This document shows positions 44,214-53,178 of a stretch of 64,000 nucleotides of DNA, piece by piece. Position 1 is the first letter of the stretch, and each line of letters starts with the position of its first letter. The stretch comes from an uncultured bacterium (lineage in GTDB: Bacteria > Bacillota_I > Bacilli_A > RF39 > UBA660), in assembly GCA_949292245.1 (NCBI GenBank), contig CASEYV010000003.1, forward strand, positions 1 through 64,000. The letters are read 5' to 3'. Position numbers and translations under genes: made by a program. The notes below the pieces were generated by a model that was given only the letters and a program-made list of their open reading frames with translations, was not told the DNA's origin and made no database searches.

Positions 44214-44725
44214 TCTTCTTTTTTTCTTATTTCTTCATCAACTATTTTATTATATTTATTTATTAACTCTTGAATTTCTTCTAAATATAGTTTTTCTTCA
44301 TCCTCTGGATATTCTTCTTTTTTTATTTGATTATTAGCATCTTGTCTTATGTTTCTAAGTGCTACCTTAGCTTCTTCACCAATAGCTTTAGCTTGTTTTA
44401 CATAATCTCTTCTTCTGTCTTCTGTTAAATCTGGAATTGTTAAAATAATTATTTCACCATTATTTGTTGGAGTAATTCCTATATTTGCTTCATTAATTGC
44501 TTTTTCTATTTCTTTTAAAGTAGACTTATCATATGGCTTAATAAATAATTGCTTAGCTTCAGGCACTGTAATGTTAGCAACACTCCCTATTGGTGTTGGT
44601 ATTCCATAATAATTAACTATTATTCCATTAAGCATCGCAGGATTTGCTCTTCCTGCTCTAATTGTTATTAATTTTTCTTTTAGACTTGTTATAGTCTGAT
44701 CCATTTTTTTCTGTGCTATATCCAT
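44195..44725 (-). CDS. frr: Ribosome recycling factor
   Basis: 176 residues, slightly shorter than the usual 185. It splits post-termination ribosomes together with EF-G. The RRF signatures ITIRAGRANPAMLNGI and YYGIPTPIGSVANI are present, with PDLTEDRRRDYVKQAK in the second half. Upstream genes are two hypothetical membrane proteins rather than pyrH, which usually precedes frr. Confidence 0.97.
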   Translation of the reverse strand: MDIAQKKMDQTITSLKEKLITIRAGRANPAMLNGIIVNYYGIPTPIGSVANITVPEAKQLFIKPYDKSTLKEIEKAINEANIGITPTNNGEIIILTIPDLTEDRRRDYVKQAKAIGEEAKVALRNIRQDANNQIKKEEYPEDEEKLYLEEIQELINKYNKIVDEEIRKKEEELMQV

Positions 44726-44737
44726 AATTTCTCCTTT

Positions 44738-45511
44738 TTAACTAATTGTTATAGTATCATTATAATTGATTCTATTAGATATTACAATAAAATTTAATTC
44801 TAATTTACCAGTTTTGCTTACACTTAAAGCTTTGTTTTCACCATATTTGCCATTTTTTATACTGTCAATTGTCTTATCAACATCAATTACTTGGGTATCA
44901 CCATCTAATACTTGAGTATCATGTAAACGTTCAGTAACTTTTTCAATTATCATTTCTTCTGTTACATTAAATATGCTTAATAATTCTTCTTCAGTATAAG
45001 CTACTCCATTTTCTTTGTTAATTACATAACTTTTAATATTTTTTATTGCATTACCATTTACACAATTGTAATCATAATCATTTATTACTAAATTTATATA
45101 ATTGCGATATATATTAGTATTATATTCACGATATGTTAAACTGTATAATTTAGCTTCATTAGAACATGTTTGACCTTCTTCTAATGTTATACTGTCTAAA
45201 CTTACTTTTTCAGTTTTTATTTGTTCTAATTCATTATGTAAAGTATTATTTATATCTTCAAAACCTTTAATATTTATTACAACATCTGATAAACTGATGT
45301 TTTCTTCTGGAATTATTTCTTCCGTATTTTCTAAATATACATAGTCTTTTTGTGCATCTATTCTTATTTCTTTTATTTCTACTACGTTTCCTTTTTCTTT
45401 ACTTTCATAATTATCTAAAATATATTCCATGAAAAAGTAACCACCAACTATAAAGATACATAATATTATTATAAAAAATATTAAGCCAACTATATTTTTG
45501 GTATTATCCAT
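44738..45511 (-). CDS. Single-pass membrane protein of unknown function
   Basis: Function not recognised. 257 residues. One transmembrane helix (about 7-30) leads to an extracellular acidic beta-rich domain without clear motifs. A Cys pair (QTCSNEA and YNCVNG) could form a disulfide. It ends in FIVISNRINYNDTITIS. Encoded between a thioredoxin-fold-like protein (7-bp gap) and frr (12-bp gap), so it is expressed with the latter. Confidence 0.6.
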   Translation of the reverse strand: MDNTKNIVGLIFFIIILCIFIVGGYFFMEYILDNYESKEKGNVVEIKEIRIDAQKDYVYLENTEEIIPEENISLSDVVINIKGFEDINNTLHNELEQIKTEKVSLDSITLEEGQTCSNEAKLYSLTYREYNTNIYRNYINLVINDYDYNCVNGNAIKNIKSYVINKENGVAYTEEELLSIFNVTEEMIIEKVTERLHDTQVLDGDTQVIDVDKTIDSIKNGKYGENKALSVSKTGKLELNFIVISNRINYNDTITIS

Positions 45512-45518
45512 AAAATCC

Positions 45519-46133
45519 TCAACTTTCTTTATATTCTTTAAATATTATTCGTAATTCTGATTTTTTACTATTAATGTTAAATGTATTCCAGTATTTACTT
45601 GGTTCGATATTACCTACTCTAAATGTTGTTTCAGTATCAAATAATAGTACTTCATCATTACATACTACTAATAATGATGGTGCATATATATCTGCTATTC
45701 CATAATCATTGTATGTTACATATTCACTTAATTTTTCTACTATAGCTTGGTATGTTCCATTGTTATCTTCTCTATTTTTGAAAAAATCATAATAATATAT
45801 TTTATCTATTCCTACTTCTTTAGCTATGTCATTAACTATGTTTGCATAATAATTTACCCATTCATTGTTTTTGCTACCAAATAATACTATGCCTTTTGTC
45901 CCACTTGCAATAAGTAATGCTTTTGATGCATTAATGTATTCAAATACATTGTCTTCACTTACTAAATTAAAATCTGCTGCAAATCTTTCATTATCAGGTA
46001 ACTTTGGATTGTAATCTTGCATCCCTATGTATATAAATGCCCAAATTAAAAGACAAAATATTATAAAATATATTACCATTTGAATTTTATTTTTAAATAA
46101 AGTTTCATGTTTTACTTTTATTTTTTCTTTCAT
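45519..46133 (-). CDS. Membrane-anchored thioredoxin-fold-like protein lacking the CxxC
   Basis: 204 residues. A transmembrane helix (about 19-37) is followed by an outer domain. The pattern ALLIASGTKGIVLFGSKNNEW, then IAKEVGIDKIYYYDF and APSLLVVCNDEVLLFDTET (split here), resembles bacteriocin-transport-accessory/thioredoxin-like domains. The position expected for CxxC reads KNNEW, so no redox activity is expected. The fold call is by eye. It begins a unit that includes frr, with a TATAAT about 20 bp upstream. Confidence 0.5.
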   Translation of the reverse strand: MKEKIKVKHETLFKNKIQMVIYFIIFCLLIWAFIYIGMQDYNPKLPDNERFAADFNLVSEDNVFEYINASKALLIASGTKGIVLFGSKNNEWVNYYANIVNDIAKEVGIDKIYYYDFFKNREDNNGTYQAIVEKLSEYVTYNDYGIADIYAPSLLVVCNDEVLLFDTETTFRVGNIEPSKYWNTFNINSKKSELRIIFKEYKES

Positions 46134-46216
46134 AATTTCTTCCCTTTTTATTATACCATCTTTTACTATTTTTAATAAAGAAATTTATTATATATTTGTC
46201 AAATTATAGTCAAAAA

Positions 46217-46238
46217 AAATCAAGATTTCTCTTGATTT
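46217..46238 (-). terminator. Terminator of rpsB-tsf
   Basis: Minus-strand AAATCAAG-agaaat-CTTGATTT (46217-46238) followed by five or more T, at the tsf stop. Confidence 0.85.
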
Positions 46239-47115
46239 AATTACCTTTCACTTGATTCATTACTTCTTCAGCAAAGTTATCATTTCTTTTTTCCATACCT
46301 TCACCAACTTCATAACGAATCATACTTTTTATTTCTCCACCATTGTTAGTTACATATTTTTCTACTGATAAATCGCCATCTTTAATAAATGGTTGTTCTG
46401 AAAGACATATTTCTTTATAAAATTTCTTAATTCTACCTTCAACCATTTTTTCAGCAATGTCTGCAGGTTTTCCTTCATTTATTGCTTGTTCTTTTAATAT
46501 TGATTTTTCATTGTCTAATACATCTGCTGGTACTTCACTTGGGAAACAATAAAGTGGCTTCATTGCTGCTGCTTGCATTGCAACGTCTTTTGCTACTTCA
46601 GCATTTGCTCCTTTAACTACTGTTAAAGCTGCAATCTTTCCTCCCATGTGAATGTATGAGCCAAAATGTTCATCATCATTTTTATTTACTATTGCAAATC
46701 TTCTTAAAGATAGTTTTTCACCAATTTTTACTGTTTTACTAATTATTAAATCATTGATTGTTCCTTCATCTGTAACTAATGATTTGGCACTATCTATATC
46801 TTTTGCATCACTTTTTAAAATTGTTTTTCCAATAGTATCAATCATACTTGTAAATTCTTCATTTTTGCTTACAAAGTCTGTTTCACTATTTACTTCGATT
46901 ATAACAGCTTTATTGTTATCTATGTAAATATTTGCTAAGCCTTCAGCAGCAATTCTAGATTCTTTTTTAGCAGATTTAGCAATTCCCTTTTCACGTAAGT
47001 AATTAATTGCTTCTTCCATGTTACCATTAGTTTCTGCTAGAGCTTTTTTGCAATCCATCATGCCTGCTCCTGTTGCTTCACGCAAATCTTTTACCATACT
47101 TGCTGTAACTTCCAT
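46237..47115 (-). CDS. tsf: Elongation factor Ts
   Basis: 292 residues, full length. Nucleotide exchange factor for EF-Tu. VKDLREATGAGMMDCKKAL near the start is the N-terminal UBA domain signature, and VIIEVNSETDFVSKN is the first core motif. HMGGKIAALTVV and MQAAAMKPL occur in the core. It lies 11 bp after rpsB in the conserved rpsB-tsf operon and is followed by a terminator, so pyrH is not part of it. Confidence 0.98.
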   Translation of the reverse strand: MEVTASMVKDLREATGAGMMDCKKALAETNGNMEEAINYLREKGIAKSAKKESRIAAEGLANIYIDNNKAVIIEVNSETDFVSKNEEFTSMIDTIGKTILKSDAKDIDSAKSLVTDEGTINDLIISKTVKIGEKLSLRRFAIVNKNDDEHFGSYIHMGGKIAALTVVKGANAEVAKDVAMQAAAMKPLYCFPSEVPADVLDNEKSILKEQAINEGKPADIAEKMVEGRIKKFYKEICLSEQPFIKDGDLSVEKYVTNNGGEIKSMIRYEVGEGMEKRNDNFAEEVMNQVKGN

Positions 47116-47126
47116 TTTTATCCTCC

Positions 47127-48068
47127 TTATTTACTTAATATTTGTATTAATTCATCTTTTTTCATTGATGAATATCCTTTAATCTTGTTTTCTTTAGCTA
47201 TTTTCTTTAATTCTGTTAAAGTTTTTGCTTCTAATTCATCAATTTTTTCCATTTCCTTGATTTCTTCTAAAACAGTTTCATCTACTTTTACTTCTTCTTT
47301 TTCTTCTTTTGTTGCTTCTTCTTTTTGGCCTTCTTCTTTATTGGTATCGTCTTTTCTTTCATCTTCTGTAATGTAATCAACTATTTCTAAATTGTTAGCT
47401 TCACATATAGCATTATTTAATACTCCTAACATTACTTTGATTGAACGAACAGCATCATCATTTCCTGGAATAACAAAATCTACATCATCTGGATCACAAT
47501 TTGTATCTACTACTCCAAATACTGGAATATTTAGTTTTCTTGCTTCTCTAATGGCATTGATTTCTTTCTTAGGATCTACTACAATTATTGCTTGTGGTAG
47601 TTTTTCCATTTCTCTTATTCCACATAATACTTTGTTTAATTTGTCATATTCTTTCTTTAGACCAATAACTTCTTTTTTAGGTAATAAATCAAAAATACCT
47701 TCTTTTTCCATATTTTCAATTTCTTCTAATCTTTTTACTCTTCTTCTTATTGTTCTAAAGTTTGTAAGTGTTCCACCTAACCATCTTTCTGTTACATAGA
47801 ATGACTTACTTCTTATTGCTTCTTCTTTACAAACATCTTGTGCTTGTTTTCTTGTACCAATAAATAAAAATTTTCCTCCATTTTCAGCAATTGTTTTGAT
47901 TTCAGCATATGCCTTTTCTAAACAATCCTTTGTCTTTTCTAAATCGATGATGTATATATCATCTCTTGAAGTAAAAATATACTCTTTCATTTTTGGATTC
48001 CATCTCTTTGTTTGATGACCAAAATGAACTCCCGCTTCTAAAAGGTAACTCATAGAAACTACTGCCAT
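47127..48068 (-). CDS. rpsB: 30S ribosomal protein S2 with Rho_N-like C-terminal extension
   Basis: 313 residues, about 80 more than standard S2. The S2 core is complete: [45 protein letters not shown] and [19 protein letters not shown]. From about residue 240 there is an acidic/lysine-rich linker and then [19 protein letters not shown] with KKDELIQIL. This resembles the Rho N-terminal/SAP-like helix-extended-loop-helix fold. Such tails may bind nucleic acid; the function here is unknown. A structured leader lies upstream. Confidence 0.95.
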   Translation of the reverse strand: MAVVSMSYLLEAGVHFGHQTKRWNPKMKEYIFTSRDDIYIIDLEKTKDCLEKAYAEIKTIAENGGKFLFIGTRKQAQDVCKEEAIRSKSFYVTERWLGGTLTNFRTIRRRVKRLEEIENMEKEGIFDLLPKKEVIGLKKEYDKLNKVLCGIREMEKLPQAIIVVDPKKEINAIREARKLNIPVFGVVDTNCDPDDVDFVIPGNDDAVRSIKVMLGVLNNAICEANNLEIVDYITEDERKDDTNKEEGQKEEATKEEKEEVKVDETVLEEIKEMEKIDELEAKTLTELKKIAKENKIKGYSSMKKDELIQILSK

Positions 48069-48096
48069 AAATAAATCCCTCCTTCGTTTTTTCTTC

Positions 48097-48153
48097 TTGA
48101 TATTTCTAAATTCTTACACTCTTTCGAGCACTAGTAAGAAAAATCCATATCAA
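48097..48153 (-). promoter_or_regulatory. Structured 5' leader of rpsB, candidate S2 autoregulatory RNA
   Basis: In the rpsB message, 48147-48153 pairs with 48097-48103 (UUGAUAU/AUAUCAA). Inside, UUCUUAC pairs with GUAAGAA (48134-48140 with 48111-48117), and the tip is CUC-GAAA-GAG with a GNRA loop. It ends about 30 bases before the start codon. The shape suggests a ribosomal-protein leader. Confidence 0.5.
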
Positions 48154-48181
48154 TGTTTATTTCGCATTTACAGCAATTTAA

Positions 48182-48210
48182 ATTCTATCAAATTTTATGC
48201 TAATTTACAA
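48182..48210 (-). promoter_or_regulatory. Promoter of rpsB-tsf
   Basis: Minus strand TTGTAA (48205-48210), 17 bp, TAGAAT (48182-48187). It leaves a leader of about 105 nt. Confidence 0.65.
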
Positions 48211-48229
48211 GTATTTTTAAATAATTTCC

Positions 48230-48258
48230 AATAAAAAAGGATTAAATTCCTTTAATCC
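48230..48258 (-). terminator. Terminator of the 522-residue gene
   Basis: Minus-strand GGATTAAA-ggaa-TTTAATCC (48239-48258) then six T. Confidence 0.85.
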
Positions 48259-49820
48259 CATCCACAACTAGAATTAATTTCAGTTGTCTTTTGATTGACA
48301 AATGAATAACTATACATTTTACAGGTATAATTTGTTTTATCTTTTATTACAACATTAAAGCTATTTTGATCTTCATTATACCCTATATTTGCAAGATAAC
48401 CATCTAAACCTTTATTATCAACATCTAAGTTATCATTTATAGTTGTAAATGTTGTAATTAAATTATCATCATAATCTCTTAATGTGATATCATTGTTTTC
48501 ATTGGCAACATAATAATTTTCTGCCAATCCTATTATATCTCTATCTATTGTTTTAACTAAATTTCCATTTAAATTATATACATATATTTTACCAAACCAT
48601 GTAACTATTGTATTATTGGAATCATTGAAATATGGTGTAAAGTATCCTTCATCATATACTTTATAATCACTTGGCAAATTATTTTCTCCTATTAAAATAT
48701 TAAAATTGCTATCTAATACTTGAGTTGCTGTATTATTACCACCTCTACCAATATCTACTGTAGCTACATAAAATGTTTCATTTGCAAATTTTACTTGGCT
48801 TAAATGTAAAGCATTATCTATTGTTTTAATTAATTTTAATGTATCTTTATCATATATGTGTACTTTTTGATGATCAGGATAGCCACTCGAATCTGATGAA
48901 AATAAATAATTATCTACTATTTGAATATCCACGTCTCCTTGTAAGTCTACTCTTTTATCTAAATCATCTTTATATAAAACAAATGAATACTTTTCATATG
49001 CATCATTATAAGTCATAATTATCTTGTTATCATATGTTTTTCCATAATAACTTTTTCCAGTAAAACTTTTTAGTATCTTATCTTCTCTATTTATAATATA
49101 CCATTCATTTTGTTCTTCATTTCTTACTAAATAGTAATCATCTAATACACTTATTCTTTCAATTAATGCATTGTCATACCATTTGTCAAATAGAAATTTT
49201 TTATCTTTGGTGTTATAAATATTTCCTTTATCATCTAAACTATATACTATTAAATCATAGTTATCATTCCCAAAATTATTGGCAAGGTAAATATATTCTA
49301 TCTTTTCTTTATTCATTATATTAGTTAAGTTTGTATCTTTTGCTTTTTTACTTATAAAGTCATATATGTATATTTTTTCATCAAGTATAAAGGCTAAATT
49401 TTCGTCATAATCTATATTCTTTTCAACGCAGTCAAAACTGTTACAAGTATATTCGGCAAGTAAATTTTCTTCATCTAAATCATTCCATATTTCTTCTTGA
49501 TAACCTTCATTATTATAATATACTCTTACACAATTGCCATCTACTGTTTCATAACATACGCCGTATTTGTCTTTATAAAATTTCATTTTTAATGGATATA
49601 CTCTTGTGTCATCTTCATCTTTATTAGGATTAACAATCTCATTATCATCATTGTTATTGTTATTTTCACTTGTCTCAATATTATCATTGTTATTTTTATT
49701 TTCATTTGTTTCATTATTATTAATTGTATCTTTTATAAAAAAATACCATACTAAAACTCCAGCTACTAATAGTATTAGTATACTTCCTATAATTAATATT
49801 AATTTTATTTTCTTATCCAC
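48252..49820 (-). CDS. Membrane-anchored surface protein with propeller-like repeats
   Basis: Function not recognised. 522 residues. One transmembrane helix (about 7-29) and an Asn-rich stalk (about 34-70) are followed by an ectodomain of repeated strands, such as IYDFISKKAKDTNLTN and VHIYDKDTLKLIKTIDN and VYNLNGNLVKTIDRD. The repeats look like beta-propeller blades. CNSFDC resembles the Cys-containing entry of the proteins at 1821-4846, so it probably belongs to the same broad family. Terminator at 48239-48258; single gene. Confidence 0.7.
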   Translation of the reverse strand: MDKKIKLILIIGSILILLVAGVLVWYFFIKDTINNNETNENKNNNDNIETSENNNNNDDNEIVNPNKDEDDTRVYPLKMKFYKDKYGVCYETVDGNCVRVYYNNEGYQEEIWNDLDEENLLAEYTCNSFDCVEKNIDYDENLAFILDEKIYIYDFISKKAKDTNLTNIMNKEKIEYIYLANNFGNDNYDLIVYSLDDKGNIYNTKDKKFLFDKWYDNALIERISVLDDYYLVRNEEQNEWYIINREDKILKSFTGKSYYGKTYDNKIIMTYNDAYEKYSFVLYKDDLDKRVDLQGDVDIQIVDNYLFSSDSSGYPDHQKVHIYDKDTLKLIKTIDNALHLSQVKFANETFYVATVDIGRGGNNTATQVLDSNFNILIGENNLPSDYKVYDEGYFTPYFNDSNNTIVTWFGKIYVYNLNGNLVKTIDRDIIGLAENYYVANENNDITLRDYDDNLITTFTTINDNLDVDNKGLDGYLANIGYNEDQNSFNVVIKDKTNYTCKMYSYSFVNQKTTEINSSCGWD

Positions 49821-49895
49821 AATTAATCTACTCCTAATCTTATTATATAATGAATTTAAAAAATTATCGATTCTATCTAGTTCCTTTTACATTCA

Positions 49896-50285
49896 TTATA
49901 CATCTGTTGGTATTAAATAATTAAAATATGGTATATTTCTTAATATTCCATAAATTATTACTATTATTATTAATATATACCATACATAATTTGGAACCTT
50001 GATAATAATATTAAATTTTTTTAAAATAAATTTTATTAATAAATATATTATTCCTATAATTAATAGAATAAAAACTAATGAATTGTATCTAAATGCTTGA
50101 TAAAAATCTAATTTAATTAAAGAAAATAGCATTCTAGTTACTCCACAACCCGGACAATATAATCCAGTGAATTTATGAAAGGGACAAAATATTGCAAATC
50201 CTGTATATAAATTAAGTAAATAATAAAGTAAAAAACCTAAAATAGCTATTATTGCTAGTTTTAGGTTAGTTTTTCTTTTGTTCAT
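49896..50285 (-). CDS. DUF2752 family membrane protein
   Basis: 129 residues, three membrane segments (about 9-32, 59-84, 98-116). The family motif CPFHKFTGLYCPGCGVTRML is clear, with Cys residues in the first loop. DUF2752 proteins are uncharacterised. The start overlaps the stop of the DUF4234 gene by one base, so the pair is co-translated. Confidence 0.88.
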   Translation of the reverse strand: MNKRKTNLKLAIIAILGFLLYYLLNLYTGFAIFCPFHKFTGLYCPGCGVTRMLFSLIKLDFYQAFRYNSLVFILLIIGIIYLLIKFILKKFNIIIKVPNYVWYILIIIVIIYGILRNIPYFNYLIPTDV

Positions 50286-50764
50286 TATTTTGAAAATCTG
50301 TTTAAATCACTTTGAATTATGCAATAATTTATAATTCCTAAACCAAAAATTGATAATAATAGATAAACTATTGAGTTATCACCAATTGGTTTGTTGTATT
50401 TTTGTCCTGCTTGATGTAATTTTTGTCCCATCTTATAATTCCAGTAGTAAAAATAAATGCCACATGTAATTATGGTAAATAGAAAAGCCATTCCTCCGGA
50501 TGCCGTTTGATCATCACTTACCATATTTGATTCATCAGTCATAACTATAAACCAATAAATTCCATAAATCCCACAAGTTATTAATGATAGTAATATACAT
50601 ACAACTATATTTCTTTCTGGTAATTTAACTTCATTATTATTGTAGTTGTTAATTACTACTGTTGAACCATTATTTTCATTACCATTTACACTGCTTCCAC
50701 ACTTGGCACAAAAATTGCTGTTTTCAGATAGTTCGTTCCCGCAATTTGGACAAAATCTTGCCAT
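50285..50764 (-). CDS. Zinc-ribbon DUF4234 membrane protein
   Basis: 159 residues. The N-terminal zinc ribbon has two pairs, CPNCGNELSENSNFCAKCG. An Asn-rich linker is followed by the DUF4234 region, in which CGIYGIYWF and CGIYFYYWNYKMGQKL repeat the family's motif across about four membrane segments. The function of DUF4234 is unknown. First gene of a two-gene unit with DUF2752. Confidence 0.85.
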   Translation of the reverse strand: MARFCPNCGNELSENSNFCAKCGSSVNGNENNGSTVVINNYNNNEVKLPERNIVVCILLSLITCGIYGIYWFIVMTDESNMVSDDQTASGGMAFLFTIITCGIYFYYWNYKMGQKLHQAGQKYNKPIGDNSIVYLLLSIFGLGIINYCIIQSDLNRFSK

Positions 50765-50796
50765 ATTATCACTCCTTTACTTCTAAATTTATTTTA

Positions 50797-50816
50797 CCAT
50801 ATATTTTTTTATATGG
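50797..50816 (-). terminator. Possible terminator of rseP
   Basis: Stem CCATATA/TATATGG (50797-50803 with 50810-50816). The following tract is T-poor, so the call is weak. Confidence 0.35.
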
Positions 50817-50825
50817 CTATTATTT

Positions 50826-51878
50826 TTAGAAAAATCTTATTACATCTTGAATCGTTATATAAATCATTAGTAAAAACAATAATGCAAACCCAATTAAATG
50901 ACAAGTGTTTTCAAATTTAGAGTTTACTGGACTACCTTTTATTTTTTCAATTATTAAGAAAAATACATGTCCACCATCAAATGCTGGGAATGGTAAAATG
51001 TTTATAAATCCAACATTTATTGATAAAAAGGCAATAATATATAGCATGTAAGATATTCCATAATTAATAGATTCATCTACTACTTCATACATTCCTACCG
51101 GGCCAGATAGGGCTTGAATAGAAATTTTACCTGTGAATAAGCCTTCAATCGTTAATGCCATTGAATTAACTATGCTGCCAAATTTAATAAATGAATATTT
51201 AATTGAGCCCCATAATCCTGTCATTGTTTCTTGTTTAATATAAATTCCAAAAACTTGGGTTTCTATTCCTGTTTCTTCATCTTTTTCAGTTATTGGTGTA
51301 ACATCAATGTTTTCTATTTCTCCATCACTGTGTTCTATTTTTAAATCATAAGTGTTATCTTTACTTTTCATTATTAAAAGTATTTGAGCACTATCCCAAT
51401 TAGATACTTTTCTTCCATTTATTTCAAGTATTTTATCACCTGCAGTTATTCCAGCATTAGCCATCGGTAAATCTGGTACTACATCCTCAATTTCTGGTAT
51501 GTTTATCGTTCCACCCCAAATAAGAGAACTTATAAATAAAATTAATATTGCAAGTAAAAAGTTGTTACATACTCCTGCAATTAAAATAATTACTCTTTGA
51601 TACCATGGTTTGTTGCACATAAATGCTTTTTTATCAATCTTTTCGTCATCTTCATAAACTTCTCCAGCCATGGATACAAATCCCCCGATGGGTATAGCTC
51701 TTATGTTGTAGTCAACTTTATCTTTGCCTTTGTGAGTAAATATTATTGGACCCATTCCAATTGAAAATTCATATATGTGTACTTTAAATATTTTTGCCCA
51801 TATGAAATGACCAAATTCATGAACAAGAATAATTATTCCTAAAATAAATATTAATACTAATAAAGATATAAACCACAT
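50826..51878 (-). CDS. rseP: Site-2 metalloprotease RseP/RasP
   Basis: About 350 residues. Intramembrane zinc protease: HEFGH in the first helix (near residue 20), a PDZ domain (AGITAGDKILEINGRKV) in the middle, and the second metal motif in FPAFDGGHV (PxxDGG) near the C terminus. It cleaves anti-sigma factors and signal-peptide remnants. The ATG at 51878 is better spaced from GGAGAG than the ATG two codons upstream. It follows cdsA by a few bases, the conserved cdsA-rseP order without dxr. Confidence 0.95.
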   Translation of the reverse strand: MWFISLLVLIFILGIIILVHEFGHFIWAKIFKVHIYEFSIGMGPIIFTHKGKDKVDYNIRAIPIGGFVSMAGEVYEDDEKIDKKAFMCNKPWYQRVIILIAGVCNNFLLAILILFISSLIWGGTINIPEIEDVVPDLPMANAGITAGDKILEINGRKVSNWDSAQILLIMKSKDNTYDLKIEHSDGEIENIDVTPITEKDEETGIETQVFGIYIKQETMTGLWGSIKYSFIKFGSIVNSMALTIEGLFTGKISIQALSGPVGMYEVVDESINYGISYMLYIIAFLSINVGFINILPFPAFDGGHVFFLIIEKIKGSPVNSKFENTCHLIGFALLFLLMIYITIQDVIRFF

Positions 51879-51891
51879 ATGCATCTCTCCT

Positions 51892-52680
51892 TTAAATAAT
51901 TAGTAAAAATATGTATGTTAAAAAGACAAATATTGTACTATCTAATCGATCTAATATTCCACCATGACCAGGCATAATATTGGAAAAATCTTTTATTCCA
52001 TTTTCTCTTTTTATCTTACTCATTACTAAATCTCCGATTTGTCCCATGCAAGATAAAATCATCGTTACAAATAATGACCTTATACTAAAACTACCAACTA
52101 AGTATGTATAAAATAATACACCTATAATTGTTCCAAATATTAATCCAGTTATTGAACCTTCCCATGTTTTTTTAGGGCTTAATTTTGGACATAATTTGTG
52201 TTTGCCAAAATATTTTCCTCCCAGCATTGCAAATGTGTCTGTTATTATTGGTATTAATATTAAGTAGAAAAATAAATATAAACTTCTTGTACGAATTATA
52301 ACAAATATGTTAAATATTATGCCAAGTAAAAATACTACTCCTAGTAAATAAAAGGCATCTTTAGTTGTATATTTATCTTCTTTATAAAAAATTGTAGGTA
52401 CTAATAATAAAAGTATAGCCATTGTTATAACTTGATATGTTAATCCATGATAAACTGTTAAATCTTCATAATTTGATAAAATAAGAGATAGTATTGAAAA
52501 CATACCAAAAATTATTATCAATGGTGGATATTTGTTATGTGATTTTTTTAAATCAATTACTTCCTTATATCCTAATATTGCTATTAAACATATGCCTACT
52601 GTAAATGGATAACCACCTAAAATTATTAGGGGTATTACAATAATAAGCGCTACTATGGCACTAATAATTCTTTTTTTCAT
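51892..52680 (-). CDS. cdsA: Phosphatidate cytidylyltransferase
   Basis: 262 residues with seven or more membrane segments. It makes CDP-diacylglycerol for phospholipid synthesis. The CDS signature is present: KLSPKKTWEGSITGLIFG, then GQIGDLVMSKIKRENGIKDF and PGHGGILDRLDS. Own promoter upstream. uppS, usually just before cdsA, is not here. Confidence 0.96.
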   Translation of the reverse strand: MKKRIISAIVALIIVIPLIILGGYPFTVGICLIAILGYKEVIDLKKSHNKYPPLIIIFGMFSILSLILSNYEDLTVYHGLTYQVITMAILLLLVPTIFYKEDKYTTKDAFYLLGVVFLLGIIFNIFVIIRTRSLYLFFYLILIPIITDTFAMLGGKYFGKHKLCPKLSPKKTWEGSITGLIFGTIIGVLFYTYLVGSFSIRSLFVTMILSCMGQIGDLVMSKIKRENGIKDFSNIMPGHGGILDRLDSTIFVFLTYIFLLII

Positions 52681-52697
52681 AATCTAGCCTCTATTAA

Positions 52698-52726
52698 AAT
52701 ATATCATACATTGCTTAATTTTACAA
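52698..52726 (-). promoter_or_regulatory. Promoter of cdsA-rseP
   Basis: Minus strand TTGTAA (52721-52726), 17 bp, TATATT (52698-52703). Confidence 0.6.
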
Positions 52727-52728
52727 TT

Positions 52729-52752
52729 AAAAAAAGTAGATTACTCTACTTT
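52729..52752 (-). terminator. Terminator of sepF-divIVA
   Basis: Minus-strand AAAGTAG-agtaat-CTACTTT (52733-52752) followed by a T run. Confidence 0.8.
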
Positions 52753-53172
52753 ATCATCAAAATTTTCCATTTCATCTAATTGATCTTCAACTAAAGCCCT
52801 AAATCTTCTTTTATATACCATTACTTTTCTTCTTAAACTTTCCGCTTCAGTTTCTATTCTTTCAGCTTTAACTAATGCATTGTTGATGACTTTTGTTGCA
52901 TTACGTCTTGCATCTTCTAATATTGTTTTTGATTCATCATATGCGGCTTTTTTAATGTTGCTAGTAGATTCTTCAGCAACTAGTATCGCTCTATTCAATG
53001 TAGATTCTATATCTTTATAGTGTTTTAATTCTTTTTTTAACTCTTCACTATATTGATAACTCTTTTTTAATTTAACTAACATGTTTTCATATTCAACTAT
53101 TACTTCTTTGACAAAGTTGTTAACTTCTTCTTTGTTGTAACCTTGAATACTTGTACTAAACTTATTTACCAT
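52741..53172 (-). CDS. divIVA: DivIVA domain protein
   Basis: 143 residues. The N-terminal membrane-curvature module FSTSIQGYNKEEVNNFVKEV is followed by coiled coil to about residue 130. DivIVA marks poles and division sites. It starts 6 bp after sepF, so ylmG and ylmH, which separate them in Bacillus, are absent here. Shorter than Bacillus DivIVA (164). Confidence 0.9.
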   Translation of the reverse strand: MVNKFSTSIQGYNKEEVNNFVKEVIVEYENMLVKLKKSYQYSEELKKELKHYKDIESTLNRAILVAEESTSNIKKAAYDESKTILEDARRNATKVINNALVKAERIETEAESLRRKVMVYKRRFRALVEDQLDEMENFDDKVE

Positions 53173-53178
53173 AAGAAC

